This document shows, piece after piece, positions 1 through 12,149 of a stretch of DNA of 64,000 nucleotides (position 1 is the stretch's first letter; each line of letters opens with the position of its first letter). The DNA lies in NCBI RefSeq assembly GCF_036324505.1, contig NC_086360.1:4720546-4784545 (forward strand), read 5' to 3'. The notes under the pieces are model-generated. The model made no database searches. It saw nothing but the letters and a program-made list of their open reading frames with translations, and was not told the origin of the DNA. This stretch comes from Eleginops maclovinus. Lineage: Eukaryota; Chordata; Actinopteri; Perciformes; Eleginopidae. Both the position numbers and the translations under genes were made by a program.

Positions 1-2242
1 TTTACAGTGAAACCATTGATGTGCCAAACTGTACTGAGTCAGTGAAATGTTTCAAATAATTCCTGGTTATCTTGCTGACATCTTTTTCAGCTTTTATAGC
101 GTGAGGTATATCTTGTACCGATGTTTGTGAAGATGATGAAGAAGTCTCAGGAGACACCAGCTTGTATATAATAAGGTGTATTACAACAGCATAGTATCAT
201 ACACCAACACGGGCAATACGAGGTTCCCAGGGCCAATTGTGGAAGTCCCCTGAACAGTCTTTGTGCATGCCATTTATAGGAGAAAATGTGTGTGCGTCTC
301 CAAAGTGTGTGTGCTCACATGAGGTGATCAATAACAATGTGTGCCCCACTAAGGTGACCTAGGTCAGTTCATAGGGGCCTCCTGACGTATGCCAGATGTT
401 ATTTTTCACTCTCCTACCACCAATCATTTCTCTTCCCCAAGCTATGACCTCAGACAGTATCTACCTTTGTATATCACCAGATATAATACACCACAAGCGC
501 TATCATCAGTTACATTAAGGTATCACATTTCATCCTCTAGCAGCGATTCTATAGAATGGACATTAGGGTGTGTGCAATAGGTCCCCCTTGTACTGTATAT
601 GCACAGAACCTTATCTACTTTGAAGCTGCAGGACGGAGGCTCGAACAAATGTCCTTTCGGGGACTATATAGTGCATCTTATTGTGTTGTATGGTAGGTTT
701 CCTACCCTTATTCCCAACTTCTCACACTCATAACTCAACGACAGGAAATGCACAGACATGTCCGAAGACACTTTCCGAAGATATCATTGTATACGATGTA
801 CATTATGAAGAAACGTTCCTAAATCTGCATAGATCAAACCATGCTCCTTGTAATTGTAGAACATGCCTGAGAAATATCAAGTTTTTAGGTTTCACAGTAA
901 TACAATTACAGGAGTAGAAGTCTTTGCATCAAGCAGTACACTGCTAACAGGAGCTGCTGATTGTTCAGGCTCTTATAGTTTGAACAAACAAGATCAAAAG
1001 TCTCCAGCAAGGGGCCACTAGGGGGAAAACTGGGAGCTAAAAATTTGAGTAAAATGTGTTTATCGTTGCAGGTTTTGCTGGAAGGAATTGACTATCCACA
1101 CTATTAACTCGTAACCCATGTGGAATATTTTTATGGGGAGATGGCAATAAAAACGTGTATTTCTTCAGAAAAAGAGAAAAACTTAGCAGTTATAACTTAA
1201 TGCTTGGCTGTTCTCTCAGATTTCATGTTGATTATCTGATGAAACTCTTGTACATCAAGGTGAACTAGAAAAAAAGATGCTTGCAGGAGATTTTGGGAGG
1301 TTAGTTGTAACTTGAGCTGGCATTAATGTGAAGCCTGCACAGGAGGAAATACTCACTTGAATCACTCCTCAGTTTTCTACAGTGGTTTGTTTCAATTAAT
1401 GTATAATATCTGAACAACAAAGTGCAAGAAATCTGTTTATTCATTTTTTGGAAACATTTTTCATGATCTCAGATTTATTTTTATTATGAACACAATAAAA
1501 TTAAAAGAGACAGAGCCAGAATGGCTTTTAACTTTTTTTTAATTTTTTTTATTAGTTCTTATTTCATTAAATTTAGAAACTGTGTGTATAGAGTTTATTG
1601 CTTGATATTGTCAATCGGAAACAGTTTGTTATTGATAAAGTGAAAACACATAGGCTTAGTAATATTACATGCAATATTGATCTGATGGGAGTATTTGTGC
1701 CAGTTTAAAATAACATGGTAATTAATGCAGAAATGAAAGGAATATGGATCAAGCCCGTTTGTTTTTTCAAGTTATTTAACTTTTTTAATTGGCTACTGCG
1801 TGGCAAGCTCAATCGAATGGTGTCTGTCTACGGGAAATCAACTTGATTCCGATGATGTTCCACATAAGGCGTTGCAACTTGATGGTCGTAGCGGATGATG
1901 ATGCTGTAGGCTACTCACGCGAGAATAAGCGACGTAAAAGATGCATGCGTGGAACGGATCGGGTATTGTCGTAAAAGAGGTTAAATTATACGCATGCGCT
2001 GTTTTCGCGCATGTGCAGCCGGGGGGGAACAGATCGGGCACTTACAGGAGGGACTAATGCGCAAGGAAAAGACACAAGTGAGGGACACAGGGATGCAAGT
2101 TAAGAGAAGTGAGATCGAGCTAGTGTGTGGAGGAAACACAGCGATGTTAAGCCTTTCCAGACCATGTACATGTAATATATAAACCTAAATAACACACTAC
2201 AGGAAAGGGTAACCATTGTTGGTATAAACAGCTACATGATCC

Positions 2243-2341
<99 letters not shown>

Positions 2342-2404
2342 AGTGACTTCCTCTTTGGACTGTCAGAAGCTGCTGTAACATCCTGATGTGTCATGCTTCA
2401 GTGA
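1..2404. other. Non-coding flank, no recognised gene
   Basis: No open frame here resembles a known protein; the longest are under 80 codons and show no domain pattern. The stretch is AT-rich apart from a few CpGs around 1790-2050. It ends in a CA microsatellite just before the hAT element. I see no RNA gene or conserved regulatory block. Confidence 0.5.
2250..2339. repeat. (CA)n microsatellite
   Basis: About 45 uninterrupted CA units. It produces spurious valine/cysteine-rich open frames on the minus strand. Confidence 0.97.
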
Positions 2405-2927
2405 CCTCAGAGCAGGGGCGTAGCCAGGACATTATTTCTGGGGGGGCCAGCTCTGGCCAGTCTTTTATTTGGGGTGGCACTTGATTGTCAAAAACTACTA
2501 TTTTAAAACTCACGCACTGCATCACTCAGAGCAGCAGTTTTTCTAACAGCTCATCTAGCCATAAACAATGGATTGAACCTTCTTATGGACACTAATGATG
2601 TCTTACTGTTACTGATAATCCCATGTTATTGGAATGGGTGCTTAGATAATGTGCGAGTGCGATGTGTCATGATTATGTGAGGGGGTTCAGGACTTTAACA
2701 TGAGAAGGGGAAGCTTTTAGTGCAAATGACAGAAAGACACGATATGAATTGTCATTTTAGGCGATCATTTATTAAAGTAAACTGTAGCCTTTTAAGTGCA
2801 ATATTCATTTTATTTGCGATAATAAACATATGTATATATAAAGAGTAAAAAATAAACGTCACACACACACATGTCCCATAAAACATAAAGAAAAACAAAT
2901 ATCAACAATGTGTAAAATGTACATTGA

Positions 2928-2930
<3 letters not shown>

Positions 2931-2975
<45 letters not shown>

Positions 2976-3005
2976 AACATGTACATTGAACTGTTTCACT
3001 ACAAA

Positions 3006-3096
<91 letters not shown>

Positions 3097-3167
3097 TGAG
3101 TGAGTGAGTGAGTGAGTGAGTGAGTGAGTGAGTGAGTGAGTGAGTGAGTGAGTGAGTGAGTGAGTGT
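2931..3167. repeat. (GT)n and (GTGA)n compound microsatellite inside the hAT element
   Basis: A GT tract at about 2931-2972, about 35 bp of unique sequence, a second GT tract from about 3008 to 3093, then GTGA units to about 3167. It lies in the 3' non-coding part of the hAT element, between the transposase stop codon and the left end. It generates spurious histidine/threonine/serine-rich open frames. Confidence 0.95.
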
Positions 3168-3401
3168 AGGTAGATCCATGTAAATAATTTGACAATTGTC
3201 TTTTTTGTAATTCTTGAGAACATATCTGAGAGTGTCTGTCTGGGAAGCTGACCAGATAAGTCTAAATAGAACAGACATGTACTAACATTGCAATACCCAT
3301 GTCACATAATACACTTTAGGAAAAACAAAAGAATGTTGGGGCTGTTAATGATGCAGAGTTGGCAGGTATAACAGACAGATGCTGGTTACTTAGCTGTTAG
3401 T

Positions 3402-6042
3402 TTACAGCAGCTGTATTCTTCGGTTGTGATGATTTCTAGCAAATCGATCAACAAACTCATCTAAATTTAAAGACGCTGCCCTCCTGTGTTCTATGCTCAA
3501 CACCCCTAGATCACTCAGCCTATCCTCTCCCATTGTAGTTCTCAGGTGTGTTTTGACAAGCTTCAAGCAGGAAAAACTGCGTTCACAAGCAGCTGTGCTG
3601 ACAGGTATTGCCAATGCAATTTTACAAAGCCTGGAGAAAACATCAAAGACATCCTGGTATGGTTCAATAAAAGCTGCCAGCTCTACAATTGTAGGTGGTC
3701 TCTGCATCCCTTGCTTTATCTTACGATCTAAAACTCTTTTAATTTGGTAGAGCTCATGCTCAAGGTCCACAAGGTCACACCCATACAATTTGGCAAATGC
3801 AAAAAGGCTATCTTTGTCACAGAAGCTTCTGCTACTTGGATTTAAAGCTTGTATTCCACGCATTATGTCACAATTCTGATTGGAGAATCTGTTCCTGAGC
3901 TCAATGAGCATCCGGTCCAATACCAGATTAAAGATTCCTGTCCTGTAATAATCTTTGCCATCGCCTGTTTCTTGTCTGCCCACAGTAGACAGAACATGGT
4001 ATCCCTGTAGCTTTGAACTTAGTGTTCTCTTACGTTTTGGAGCAGTGTCTACAGAGACATCACATTGCTTTGCAAGCTCCAAAACAGTGTCCCACAAATC
4101 ACCAAACACCTGCTGCTCACTCCTGTAAGATTCAAAAGTACTAATAAGTGCCTCCACAAGATCCACTGCTTTGGCCAAATCAAGAGAGGAAGACTGGAGC
4201 ATGTCTGACAGTAATTTTGCATCTCCCAGAAGTTTCTTAAATATGGCAAGAAACACAATGAACTGGAAATCAATCTGAGGCAAAAGGCCTCTGGCACCTA
4301 CTGACCTCTCGCCACTGTTCTCATCACCCAGTTCCTCAAGAACTTTCACAACTGCTGGCAACCTATCCCACAAATTACGGCAAGCATAATATCTGGAGGC
4401 CCACCGTGTGTCACTCAACATTTGCAACTCTCTGGGTGCACCTGCATACATCTCCTGTTGCACCTGTAACCATTTGGGATGCACTGCCGATCCAGACATG
4501 TAGACGTACAGCTGTTTTAATAAGGAAAAGAAGCAATCAGCCTCTGGGATCCCTCTCACAGTGTCCACCAGCACCAGATTAAGGCAATGCGCATTACAGT
4601 GAACGTAGAAAGCCAGCTTCGCTACTTCCTTAATTCGGGCCTGCACACCACTGTGCTTGCCACTCATGACTGCAGCCCCGTCATAAGACTGCCCAACAAG
4701 GTTAGTCTTATATTCTAGACCATATTTGGACAAGAGGTGAATTATTTTTATTGTCAAGCTCTCCGCATCTAGCTTCTCTGCTACCTCGAATTCCAGAAAA
4801 CTTTCAAGGATTTCACCATTGTAATAGTATCTCAAAACAAAAGACATTTGTTCCATTTTTTTGTTGTCTTTAGTCTCATCCACAAGTATGCTAAAAGCAC
4901 CACTTTCCTTGACTTCTTTGATTATTGATGTGCGCACCATCTCTGCTAAGCATGACAAAATCTCATTTTGTATGTCAGGACTTGTATATTTAGCATTCCT
5001 GGGACCATCCATCTTTTTCAAAATCTTGTCGTCATGGTTTGCTATGATATTCAACATACCCAAAAAGTTCCCTTTCCTGCTTGAGGCCTCAGATTCACGA
5101 TGCCCTCGCAGAGCAATGTTCTCGGTTGCACAATGAAGAACCACTTCAGCAAGAGTTTTGATGTACCCCCTGTTCTCTTCAACAGTTTTGTTGTACTCTT
5201 TATTTAATTGCCCCATTAGAGATCCCTGATTTTTTTCTGCAATTTGGTATTCTTTCCATGCTAGCATGGCATTCTTGTGATGCTCAGATCTACTATGTGC
5301 AGCATACCCTCCGTCTGTATAGGTAGCTTTCTTCCAGTTTTTGAAACCGGAACCTGAATTAAACGTAGACTCATGGCCAGGTAAGCTGAAATGCCTGCAG
5401 GCAAAGCAAAAGGTGGAGTCTTCACATATTGAGTACTCCAACCAGGGGTGAACTTCATACCACTCACCCTTGAAGCTCCTGCTTCTGTCTCCCTGGAGTG
5501 TCTTGGGGAAATTAACTTTAGGTTGAGCTGGAGCTTCACCCCTGGACTTGGAAATGTCTGTAAAACACCAAAGAATCCCATTAATATCAGCTTTTAACAT
5601 AAATGCTATCCACTTCCAATTACATGTTGTTCTTTAGTTGTTTTTTAAGACTAAACATGCAATCATTAACATTTTACAGATTTAATAAATACATGTTTAT
5701 TATATGGCCAGCCTTTAAATTATTGTTGTTTGCCATAACCCGACCGAACATGTCCCATTATTCAGCTACTGATAACCACTCACCTGGAGGGCAGACTTTG
5801 TAATTAAATTCTCTTCTCCTAGTATCAGTCTCCTCCTCCTGCTCTGTCTCTGTCAACTTGTCTGCTGAATATTCACTGCCACTTGCTTCCCTTTCTGTAC
5901 TTGTCATGCTTTCGCAACTAGCTCCTTCTGTTTCCCTTTCTCTGTCTGCAACATTCTCTGTCGTGCTAGCTTGCTGGTCTCTGGTGCTGGCAAAAAAAGC
6001 GCTGATTTTTCTGTCTCCCCCTGAGGCACTTATCCTTTTCAT
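3402..6042 (-). CDS. hAT transposase (ZMYM1-like), two exons, apparently intact
   Basis: Exon 1 runs 6042 to 5784, starts MKRISASGGDRKISAFFA, is rich in acidic and serine residues, and ends at a gtgagt donor. The intron is 5783-5558 and ends in tttacag. Exon 2 runs 5557 to 3402 in the same frame; the joined product is 804 residues. Order: acidic N-terminus; TTF-type zinc finger (CEDSTFCFACRHF and a downstream SEHHKNAM stretch); an RNase-H-like core with VDETKD and GQSYDGAAVMSG carrying probable catalytic aspartates; the hAT CxxH motif CNAHC; DTRWASR; and a C-terminal dimerisation region (TAACERSFSCLK, with the probable catalytic glutamate). No frameshift or stop is visible. A methionine at 5600 opens a longer frame, but it lies in the intron. 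The product would bind the element ends and cut and rejoin DNA in the nucleus. Family assignment is firm, activity is inferred. Confidence 0.9.
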
Positions 6043-6701
6043 TGTGTCCTTTTTAAAGAAAAGTTTTACACAACATTAACTTTAGATTGCTTTTATTCCA
6101 TTTCAAGTGTAAACTAGCGACAGTGCGTTATCTATGACTTAGTGACACCTGGGAATGGACTTAAGCTAACTAGCTAGCGATAGCTCGCTAGCCATAGATC
6201 ATTTTACAAGTTTGCAAAAATAACAACAGCAGCCTTACTCAACTCACTCTGCCACAAATCCTTAATGTCGAGACATCATTACACATTTAATTGAGTGTGA
6301 AGATAACTAAATGATCTTATCATTTCAATGATCCTTTCAAGTATCACCAACTTACTCACCTGTTAGTTACAGTGGTATATCCAGCGCGTTCGTCTCCAGT
6401 GCTAGTCTCTCCACTGAAGCGCTGTCAGAATGCAGGCACGTTGGAGGGGGCGTGGCCCAACATGTTGCGAATATGGGGCTTGTAGCAGAAGTGACGAATG
6501 ACAATATAAAACGACTTGATAAAAAAAAAATACTAATGCATTTATTTCAGCTTTATACCATTTCTGTTCATGAGGGTTTGTTGTATTTTTTTTTTTTTTT
6601 TCGTGCCGTGAGGTTGGGGGGGCCGGCAGGGTGGCCATACTCTGACCAATGGTGGCCGTGGCCCCCCCTGGCCACCACGTGGCCACGCCCCTGCCTCAGA
6701 G

Positions 6702-8170
6702 CTTTGGGTCACAACAATTACAGGTTGGAACAACACCACAACTCCATTTAATGTACATTTCCAGGCCAGGAGAGATATTCAACAAAAAAAATCACAACTC
6801 AAATTCAGATGAATTGTGATTCATGCAGCACAACATATCCCACACAATACACACGCAAAAACCTTCCTCAATTGATTTTGGAACATTGTTTTAGAACGTT
6901 CTGCAGACCTAATCGGGAATTTAGGTTGAAGCTGCCATGCGTTTTGTTATTGTTTGAAAATGTGAACACACTTTGTTTCTGGCTTTCAAGAAATGATGGC
7001 GTCTCGCAGGCAAACATTAAAAGCATTCTTTTTACAAAACCTTTTTCTCCACACTAAACACTCACCAGATTCGAATTAATTGGATGACATAATAGAAAGA
7101 CGAAAGGAAAATAACTGGATGATAACTTCTCTTGTGTTGATTAAAACCAGGGACATTTTTTTCCACTTTCTTCAGTTTTCTGGCTGCAACATGTGATGAT
7201 GTCATTTAAAGATACACTCGTTGGTGTTGTTTCAAAAAGTTCGTGACACAATACTCTAAAACTTGGCACATAATCACAATGCTGGGAGGGGATTTGGAAG
7301 CCATATTCTTATCTTATAATTCAGAAAAGTTGTGTTTAATTTTGTATAAATTCTCAAACCAGCTTTTGTCAGCATGACATCTGTCTGTCAGTGTCTCGGA
7401 AGGAAGTGGCAAAAATGAAAACCCACATTTTAAATCCTCTCTATATTTAGACTTTATAGACACATCTGACTTCCCCACGCATGCTGACATCAATCAGAAA
7501 GCTATTCAGGAAGACGTTCGGGTACCTTTGGGTTATTTCTGGTATATTGTTATGTTCAGGACTGGTCATGTAAAATGTCCTCGGAGTTTAAGGGGAAGTT
7601 TCCAGCAGGGGAAATGTGTGTGTTTACAGTCAACTGAAACCTGGCAACTACTCTCAATGACTTCTGAATATCATGTGAATATCATGTGTAGGTAATATTG
7701 CTTCAACCATGTGCAACAATAAAGAGTTAAGGCACGTTATGATCAAACGAAGTCAATCAAATCAAAGAAATACTTCCAAAAGTTAACAAAAGCAAATATT
7801 CACCACGGAACAGCATATAGCTACTGTGTACCTGTGGTGTAGACACAATTATTTAAAAGCTCTATACAAGACTCAAATAAATGGGAAGAAATAGCTCTTT
7901 ATTATTTTCTGAGACCTTGTTGTATAAACATACGTTTAGATTTCTTAACTTTCTTTCCAGTTTAAACCTGTTTTATCCTAATTCTCAAGAATCAGGGAAA
8001 CATGATTTGTATTAGGCACTCTCCTTAAGTAATTAAAAAATGATAGGCTTTCAAATCCTCTCTTTGATGGTCACATATGATTTGGTGTCATTATTTCACC
8101 AAACCCTGATGATTCATTCAGTTTCTTAGCGCTTTGGTGCCGCAGAATTCCAGCTGTGGTCACGCAAATC
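6702..8170. other. Intergenic interval between the hAT element and ier3
   Basis: AT-rich unique-looking sequence with no protein-like open frame. It is the upstream flank of ier3 and may hold distal control elements, but I recognise none beyond those listed for the proximal promoter. Confidence 0.5.
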
Positions 8171-8177
8171 CAACATG

Positions 8178-8310
8178 ATGCAAATATTTCTTTTTTTCTC
8201 ACTTGAGCAATAACGTCAGGGAGTGGCCTTCTTTTTTATGGGCGTTTCTTAAAAAAACACAACCTGAACATGTAGCTATAAAGTGTGAGCGGTGGCTGGG
8301 ACTGACATAT
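8178..8310 (+). promoter_or_regulatory. ier3 core promoter (TATA box and upstream sites)
   Basis: A TATA-like CTATAAAG lies at about 8277-8284, roughly 90 bp before the start codon, which would place transcription initiation near 8305-8315. Upstream are an ATGCAAAT octamer (8178-8185) and an ACGTCA half-CRE (8213-8218). A TATA-driven compact promoter suits a stimulus-induced immediate-early gene. The TATA call is fairly secure; the factor sites are short matches only. Confidence 0.6.
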
Positions 8311-8374
8311 CCAACTTTCTGAGATCCCCGAGAGAGTAACACAGAGAGAAAGAACGACACAAAACTCTAAGAAA

Positions 8375-8947
8375 ATGTACTCACGATCAAACAGCGTGAC
8401 TCTGACTGTACAGCAGGAGAGATATGGCTTCTCCAGAATGGCGACCCGCAGCACGGAGCCCGAGGTCTTCACCTTCGAGCGGATTCCGACTCAGGCCACC
8501 GCCGTGCGCTCCTATGTGCCGATCCGGCCGAAGAAACGCTGCACCCGGGTCATGTATCCCGCTAAAGTCCGCATGCACCTTCCACCACCTGAGAAATCCC
8601 AGGCCAAGCGCTGGTTGGTCATCCTGTGTCTGGTGGTGCTGTGGCAGATCTACACCGAGGAGCCGTGCGTCGACACGCCGCTTGACAGCTCGGTCAGCGA
8701 CTACCAGGGGTTCCCCTTCCAGGGTGCGGAGGCTCAGGCCCAGCTCACAGAGTTCAGCGCCAGCTCTGAGCTCATGTCCTCCACACCCAGCAGCTGTGAG
8801 GACGACGGCTCATTGAGCGAGCAGATCATCCCGAACACATGCCCCAAGCCCGGTCAGGAGACGGAAAGCAGCCAGTTCGAGCAGAGCGCTGGGAAGAGCT
8901 ACGTGGTGGCACTGCTGGTCTATCACAGACTGGGCAGCGACAACTAA
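8375..8947 (+). CDS. ier3: Immediate early response 3 (IER3/IEX-1) homologue
   Basis: A single uninterrupted frame of 190 residues. It shares the human IER3 layout: a short N-terminus MYSRSNSVTLTVQQ that aligns with the human start, then PEVFTF (human PEIFTF), a basic stretch KKRCTRVMYPAKVR (human RSRRVLYPRVVR), a PPPEKSQAKR segment, and a hydrophobic membrane-anchor-like stretch at about residues 80-95 followed by an acidic turn. The C-terminal half is serine/glutamate-rich and diverges from human. The first ATG is preferred because the start region aligns with human; a second ATG lies at 8438. IER3 proteins modulate apoptosis, ERK and NF-kB signalling after stress or growth factors and are turned over rapidly. 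Human IER3 has one small intron; here the frame is intronless. The DDR gene follows about 40 kb downstream on the same strand. Confidence 0.88.
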   Translation: MYSRSNSVTLTVQQERYGFSRMATRSTEPEVFTFERIPTQATAVRSYVPIRPKKRCTRVMYPAKVRMHLPPPEKSQAKRWLVILCLVVLWQIYTEEPCVDTPLDSSVSDYQGFPFQGAEAQAQLTEFSASSELMSSTPSSCEDDGSLSEQIIPNTCPKPGQETESSQFEQSAGKSYVVALLVYHRLGSDN

Positions 8948-8994
8948 ACCTACTTGCACTGGGTTACCTGTAAATCAACCCACCTGTGTGTGGA

Positions 8995-9375
8995 AATAAA
9001 ACACAGCAGAAGTTGACCCTGAGCAGCTACCGGAGAACAGCGCGCCCCGCGACAAGCAGCCGGGCAGAGAGCTCCATGCGTCGGCTTCTCCCTGCCAGCA
9101 GTCCCCCTGAGAGCCGAGGAGGACAAAAGTCTGGAAAAGAAACACTTGAAAGAAACTGTGAACTGACAACAAACTTGAACTTAACAAAACTTGAACTTAT
9201 GTGTGTGATTTACACACAGACTTTACTGCACTCTAACTGGATGTTTTACATTCTGATAATTGTCATGAAAAACGAGCTGAAACTAACACTGTGTTGTCTA
9301 AATGTCTAATTTAGTTATTTATTCTATTTGCTATTTATTGATTGATAATTTAAATAAAAAAATGTTGAAAAGAAC
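8995..9375 (+). promoter_or_regulatory. ier3 3'UTR: AU-rich elements and polyadenylation signals
   Basis: A first AATAAA lies at 8995-9000, only about 50 bp after the stop. A second, within TTTAAATAAAAAAATG, lies near 9350-9362. Just before it, at about 9307-9345, ATTTA-type motifs cluster, including TTATTTATT, the classic destabilising AU-rich nonamer. This is the expected signature of a short-lived immediate-early transcript. Two signals suggest a choice between a short 3'UTR lacking the AU-rich elements and a longer one containing them. Confidence 0.65.
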
Positions 9376-9379
9376 TTCT

Positions 9380-10620
9380 TGTTTCCAGCCTTTTCACTGC
9401 ACTAAATGTTTTCTAATGTTATTTATTAATCTAGAAATTGTGATACTGTGTTTAATAGATTTCTGCAAACTGATTTGGTTTATAATCATTACATCTGAAA
9501 AGCACCATACTTTCAACCCAAAAGGTAACAAACATGTCTTTTTGACAAGTGTATACAATCATTCAAACTACACTAAATATTACATAAGGCAACCATTTTC
9601 CAAATTCTCTAAATAGACCAAATCGTTTTCTGCTATTTGAATATTGTTCTTTGCAATAAGCATCACACACTTCATCCAGATGCATGTTATATACAGGTGT
9701 GCAAACACTCAACAAAATATATATTTAAATGTATAAGTTATATTTGAGCTGATGATGACAATTGAGATTGACACAGCAAGAGGTCAAAGTAACTCAACTT
9801 CATAGTAAAGTTATGGTGACGTAGTATGAAAATGATATTAATGTAGTCTACGGTTACTACTGAAACTAAACCAACACTTATGTACTAGATATTTAAGGAC
9901 ATTTTGGACCTAAACATCTTTCCAGAGGGATTTCTGTAGATTAAATTGCACTTTTTTAAATGTTCATGGTCATAATTCCCAGTAACATCAGTAATGAGTT
10001 GGAACTGCTAGCTTGAACTTAATCCACTGATGAGTAACAGTCCAGTACAAAATTCTACCTGTTATTTTAATGATTAATGTCTAGCAACTCATATCATTTG
10101 CACTACTCATACATGTTGAGATGTTACAATGATGTCATGCTAGTCACTGAGGTCCCCTTATCGCCCCGGGGCATGTGGGTAAGACCTGTTGATGGTGTTA
10201 CAATAACAATTCACAGGGACAGGTAACAGAAAAGGTATGGTTAGGTACACGGCGAAGGCGAAAATAGGATTGGTTCCTGTAAACAGAAATTCTAATGTTG
10301 ACAGAAGTATTCTTTCTTTCTTTCTTTTGGTTTTTAGAGCTTCCTGACTGAACTGGTTTTACACATCTATTATTAGCTCAGTTTTTATATACTCCACATC
10401 TGGTCCAAAACAGATAAGAAAGTACATTTTATCACATGGTAAATCAGATCAACATTTCCTGTTTTTCACATACTTGATTGTCACAATCACTTTATGTAAA
10501 ATTACCTTCAACCACAGTGAGCATGCAATGAAACTCTTTGAACTCAGGCTACCTCAAACAATGCTCATTAAATATGAATAAAAACTGAAAATCCTCCAAA
10601 AAAAGGTTTAAAAAAATGGA
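9380..10620. other. AT-rich intergenic sequence
   Basis: No protein-like frame, no long repeat and no RNA gene recognised. Only short AT-rich or low-complexity pieces are visible, such as CTTT units near 10312. Confidence 0.5.
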
Positions 10621-10624
10621 ATGC

Positions 10625-11000
10625 AGGGAAAAGGCAAGTTTATTTATAGAGCACTTTTCAACACAAGGCAATTCAAAGTGCTTTACAAAAATGAAAAACA
10701 TTAAGAAATAGTGCAGCAGAAACACATGATAAAATGGCATTTAAAAACAGTCATTAAAAAGCATAATATAAATGAATAAAAGTTACAATGAAGAATAAAA
10801 GTTACAGTGCAATGTTAGATAACAATAGTTTCAGCCTGGATTTAAAGTAGTAAGAGTTTCACCGGACCTGCGGGTAGTTTGTTCCAGATATTTGGAGCAT
10901 AATAACTGAACGCTGCTTCTCCTTGTTTAGTTCTGACTCTGGGGACAGAAAGCAGACTGGTCCCAGAAGACCTGAGAGTTCTGAATTTTTTTCAAAATCT
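10625..11000 (-). mobile_element. L2-like LINE 3' fragment, degenerate
   Basis: Read on the minus strand, the segment encodes pieces of the C-terminal tail common in fish L2-clade LINEs: a leucine/serine-rich LRSSGTSLLSVP-like run, a YYAPNIWNKLP-like motif, then a frame broken by stops. The plus strand shows the tail phrase of a reduced-activity type, with AAAGTGCTTTACAAAAATG. It is a 5'-truncated, inactive copy. Confidence 0.6.
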
Positions 11001-11666
11001 AGCAGCAGGTCGGAAATGAATTTTCCGATCTGCTGCTAGATTAGTATTTTTTTAGTCAGTCTGTTCCTGGAAGTTTTTCAGAGGAAATAAGCCAGAATCT
11101 TATAACAGATAAAATGCATCCTCATGTTTCTCAGCCAAATATCTCTGTTCAACTTCCTCCCATCAATGGAGAAGTGCAAGTCAGCAGTTTGTACATTTCA
11201 AAGAGAAAAGTCAGTCTCCTGCAGTGAGTATACTGTACTGTATAATTATAATCATTTAAGGATTACAATTCAAAATATATATTTAATCAATTTCAATCTA
11301 TCAACTTGTAGTTTATAAAACTTAAATTTCTCATTAAATGAACCATTTTGTGTATGATATTGGAAAAACACTATGGAGATGCATTCAAAATTCATATGCC
11401 TCTCATGTGTATGAGCACTTATTCTTCCCCAGGCGGGTAATGTTCAGCTGTTACATAATACTGAGGGAAGTGTCTGGACTTGTCTGAGCCTCATTATCTG
11501 AAATGGTTTCAGCCACAACTGTTGTGGAAAATCACCCCAAATCGTTTCCTTCTCCTTCCTCTTCTCCTTCAAAAGACTTTATGCTTTGATCAATTTTCCA
11601 AATGTGGGGAAATATACTCTAGATTTTGCTTAATATACATCAGACTTTAATAGGAATCATCTGAGG

Positions 11667-12143
11667 CAGGGGTGTCCAAACCTTTTTCAAAGATGGCCAG
11701 ATTTGATAATGTCAATATAGCCAGGGGGCAATAGTCCCTTCTGACATTTGAAATGGAATACAAAATAAATCACACATCAATTTCCATTTTCGTCAGATAT
11801 CACCATATCAGTATGTGTGCCAGGTGTGTGGTGAAAAAATTAAATATATACAGGTCAATTTGCTTAAGCAAAGAGTCCAGTGGTTACAACCCCAACAAAA
11901 GTAAATCCAGTTCGTAGGCTCACAAACAAAGGAAAGTCGGATTTTACTGAGGATCCAGCCAAAACAAAAGAAACCAGGAAATACCAAAAGAAAAAGTCTT
12001 TAACAAAACACTTCTGTTGTAGCACTTGTCACTTCCCCGTACTCACTGTAAGTCAACTAGCTAGTGGGCCATAAATAATACCTAATAAAACCGAAGCTGC
12101 AGGCCATATTAAATCTGCCTCCGGGCCGGACTTTGGACGCCAC
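11667..12143. mobile_element. Non-autonomous hAT-like element
   Basis: It begins CAGGGGTGTCCAAACC and ends with GGGCCGGACTTTGGACGCC, a decayed inverted match to the start. The stretch between has no coding capacity. This end pair is typical of Charlie-like hAT MITEs of vertebrates. No clean target duplication is visible, so the copy is old. Confidence 0.6.
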
Positions 12144-12149
12144 ATCTTC

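Larger units (their letters stand above)
2413..6693 (-). mobile_element. Complete hAT-superfamily DNA transposon with perfect 8-bp TSD
   Basis: The element is 4,281 bp. Its left end reads CAGGGGCGTAGCCAGG and the right end, reverse-complemented, reads CAGGGGCGTGGCCACG, giving a short imperfect terminal inverted repeat. Both ends then run into a G-rich subterminal stretch ending in GGGGGGGCC. The 8 bp flanking each end are identical: CCTCAGAG at 2405-2412 and again at 6694-6701, the duplication length typical of hAT insertions. Inside lie a two-exon transposase gene on the minus strand and a GT/GTGA microsatellite in the 3' non-coding part. Intact ends, identical TSD and a long open frame suggest recent insertion and possible autonomy; mobility itself cannot be judged from one copy. 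Confidence 0.93.

Noticed and set aside
681..917. 78-codon frame near the left edge
   Set aside because: No family resemblance, no splice signals, low coding character.
2147..3278. Long histidine/threonine and cysteine/valine frames
   Set aside because: They are translations of CA/GT and GTGA microsatellites, not genes.
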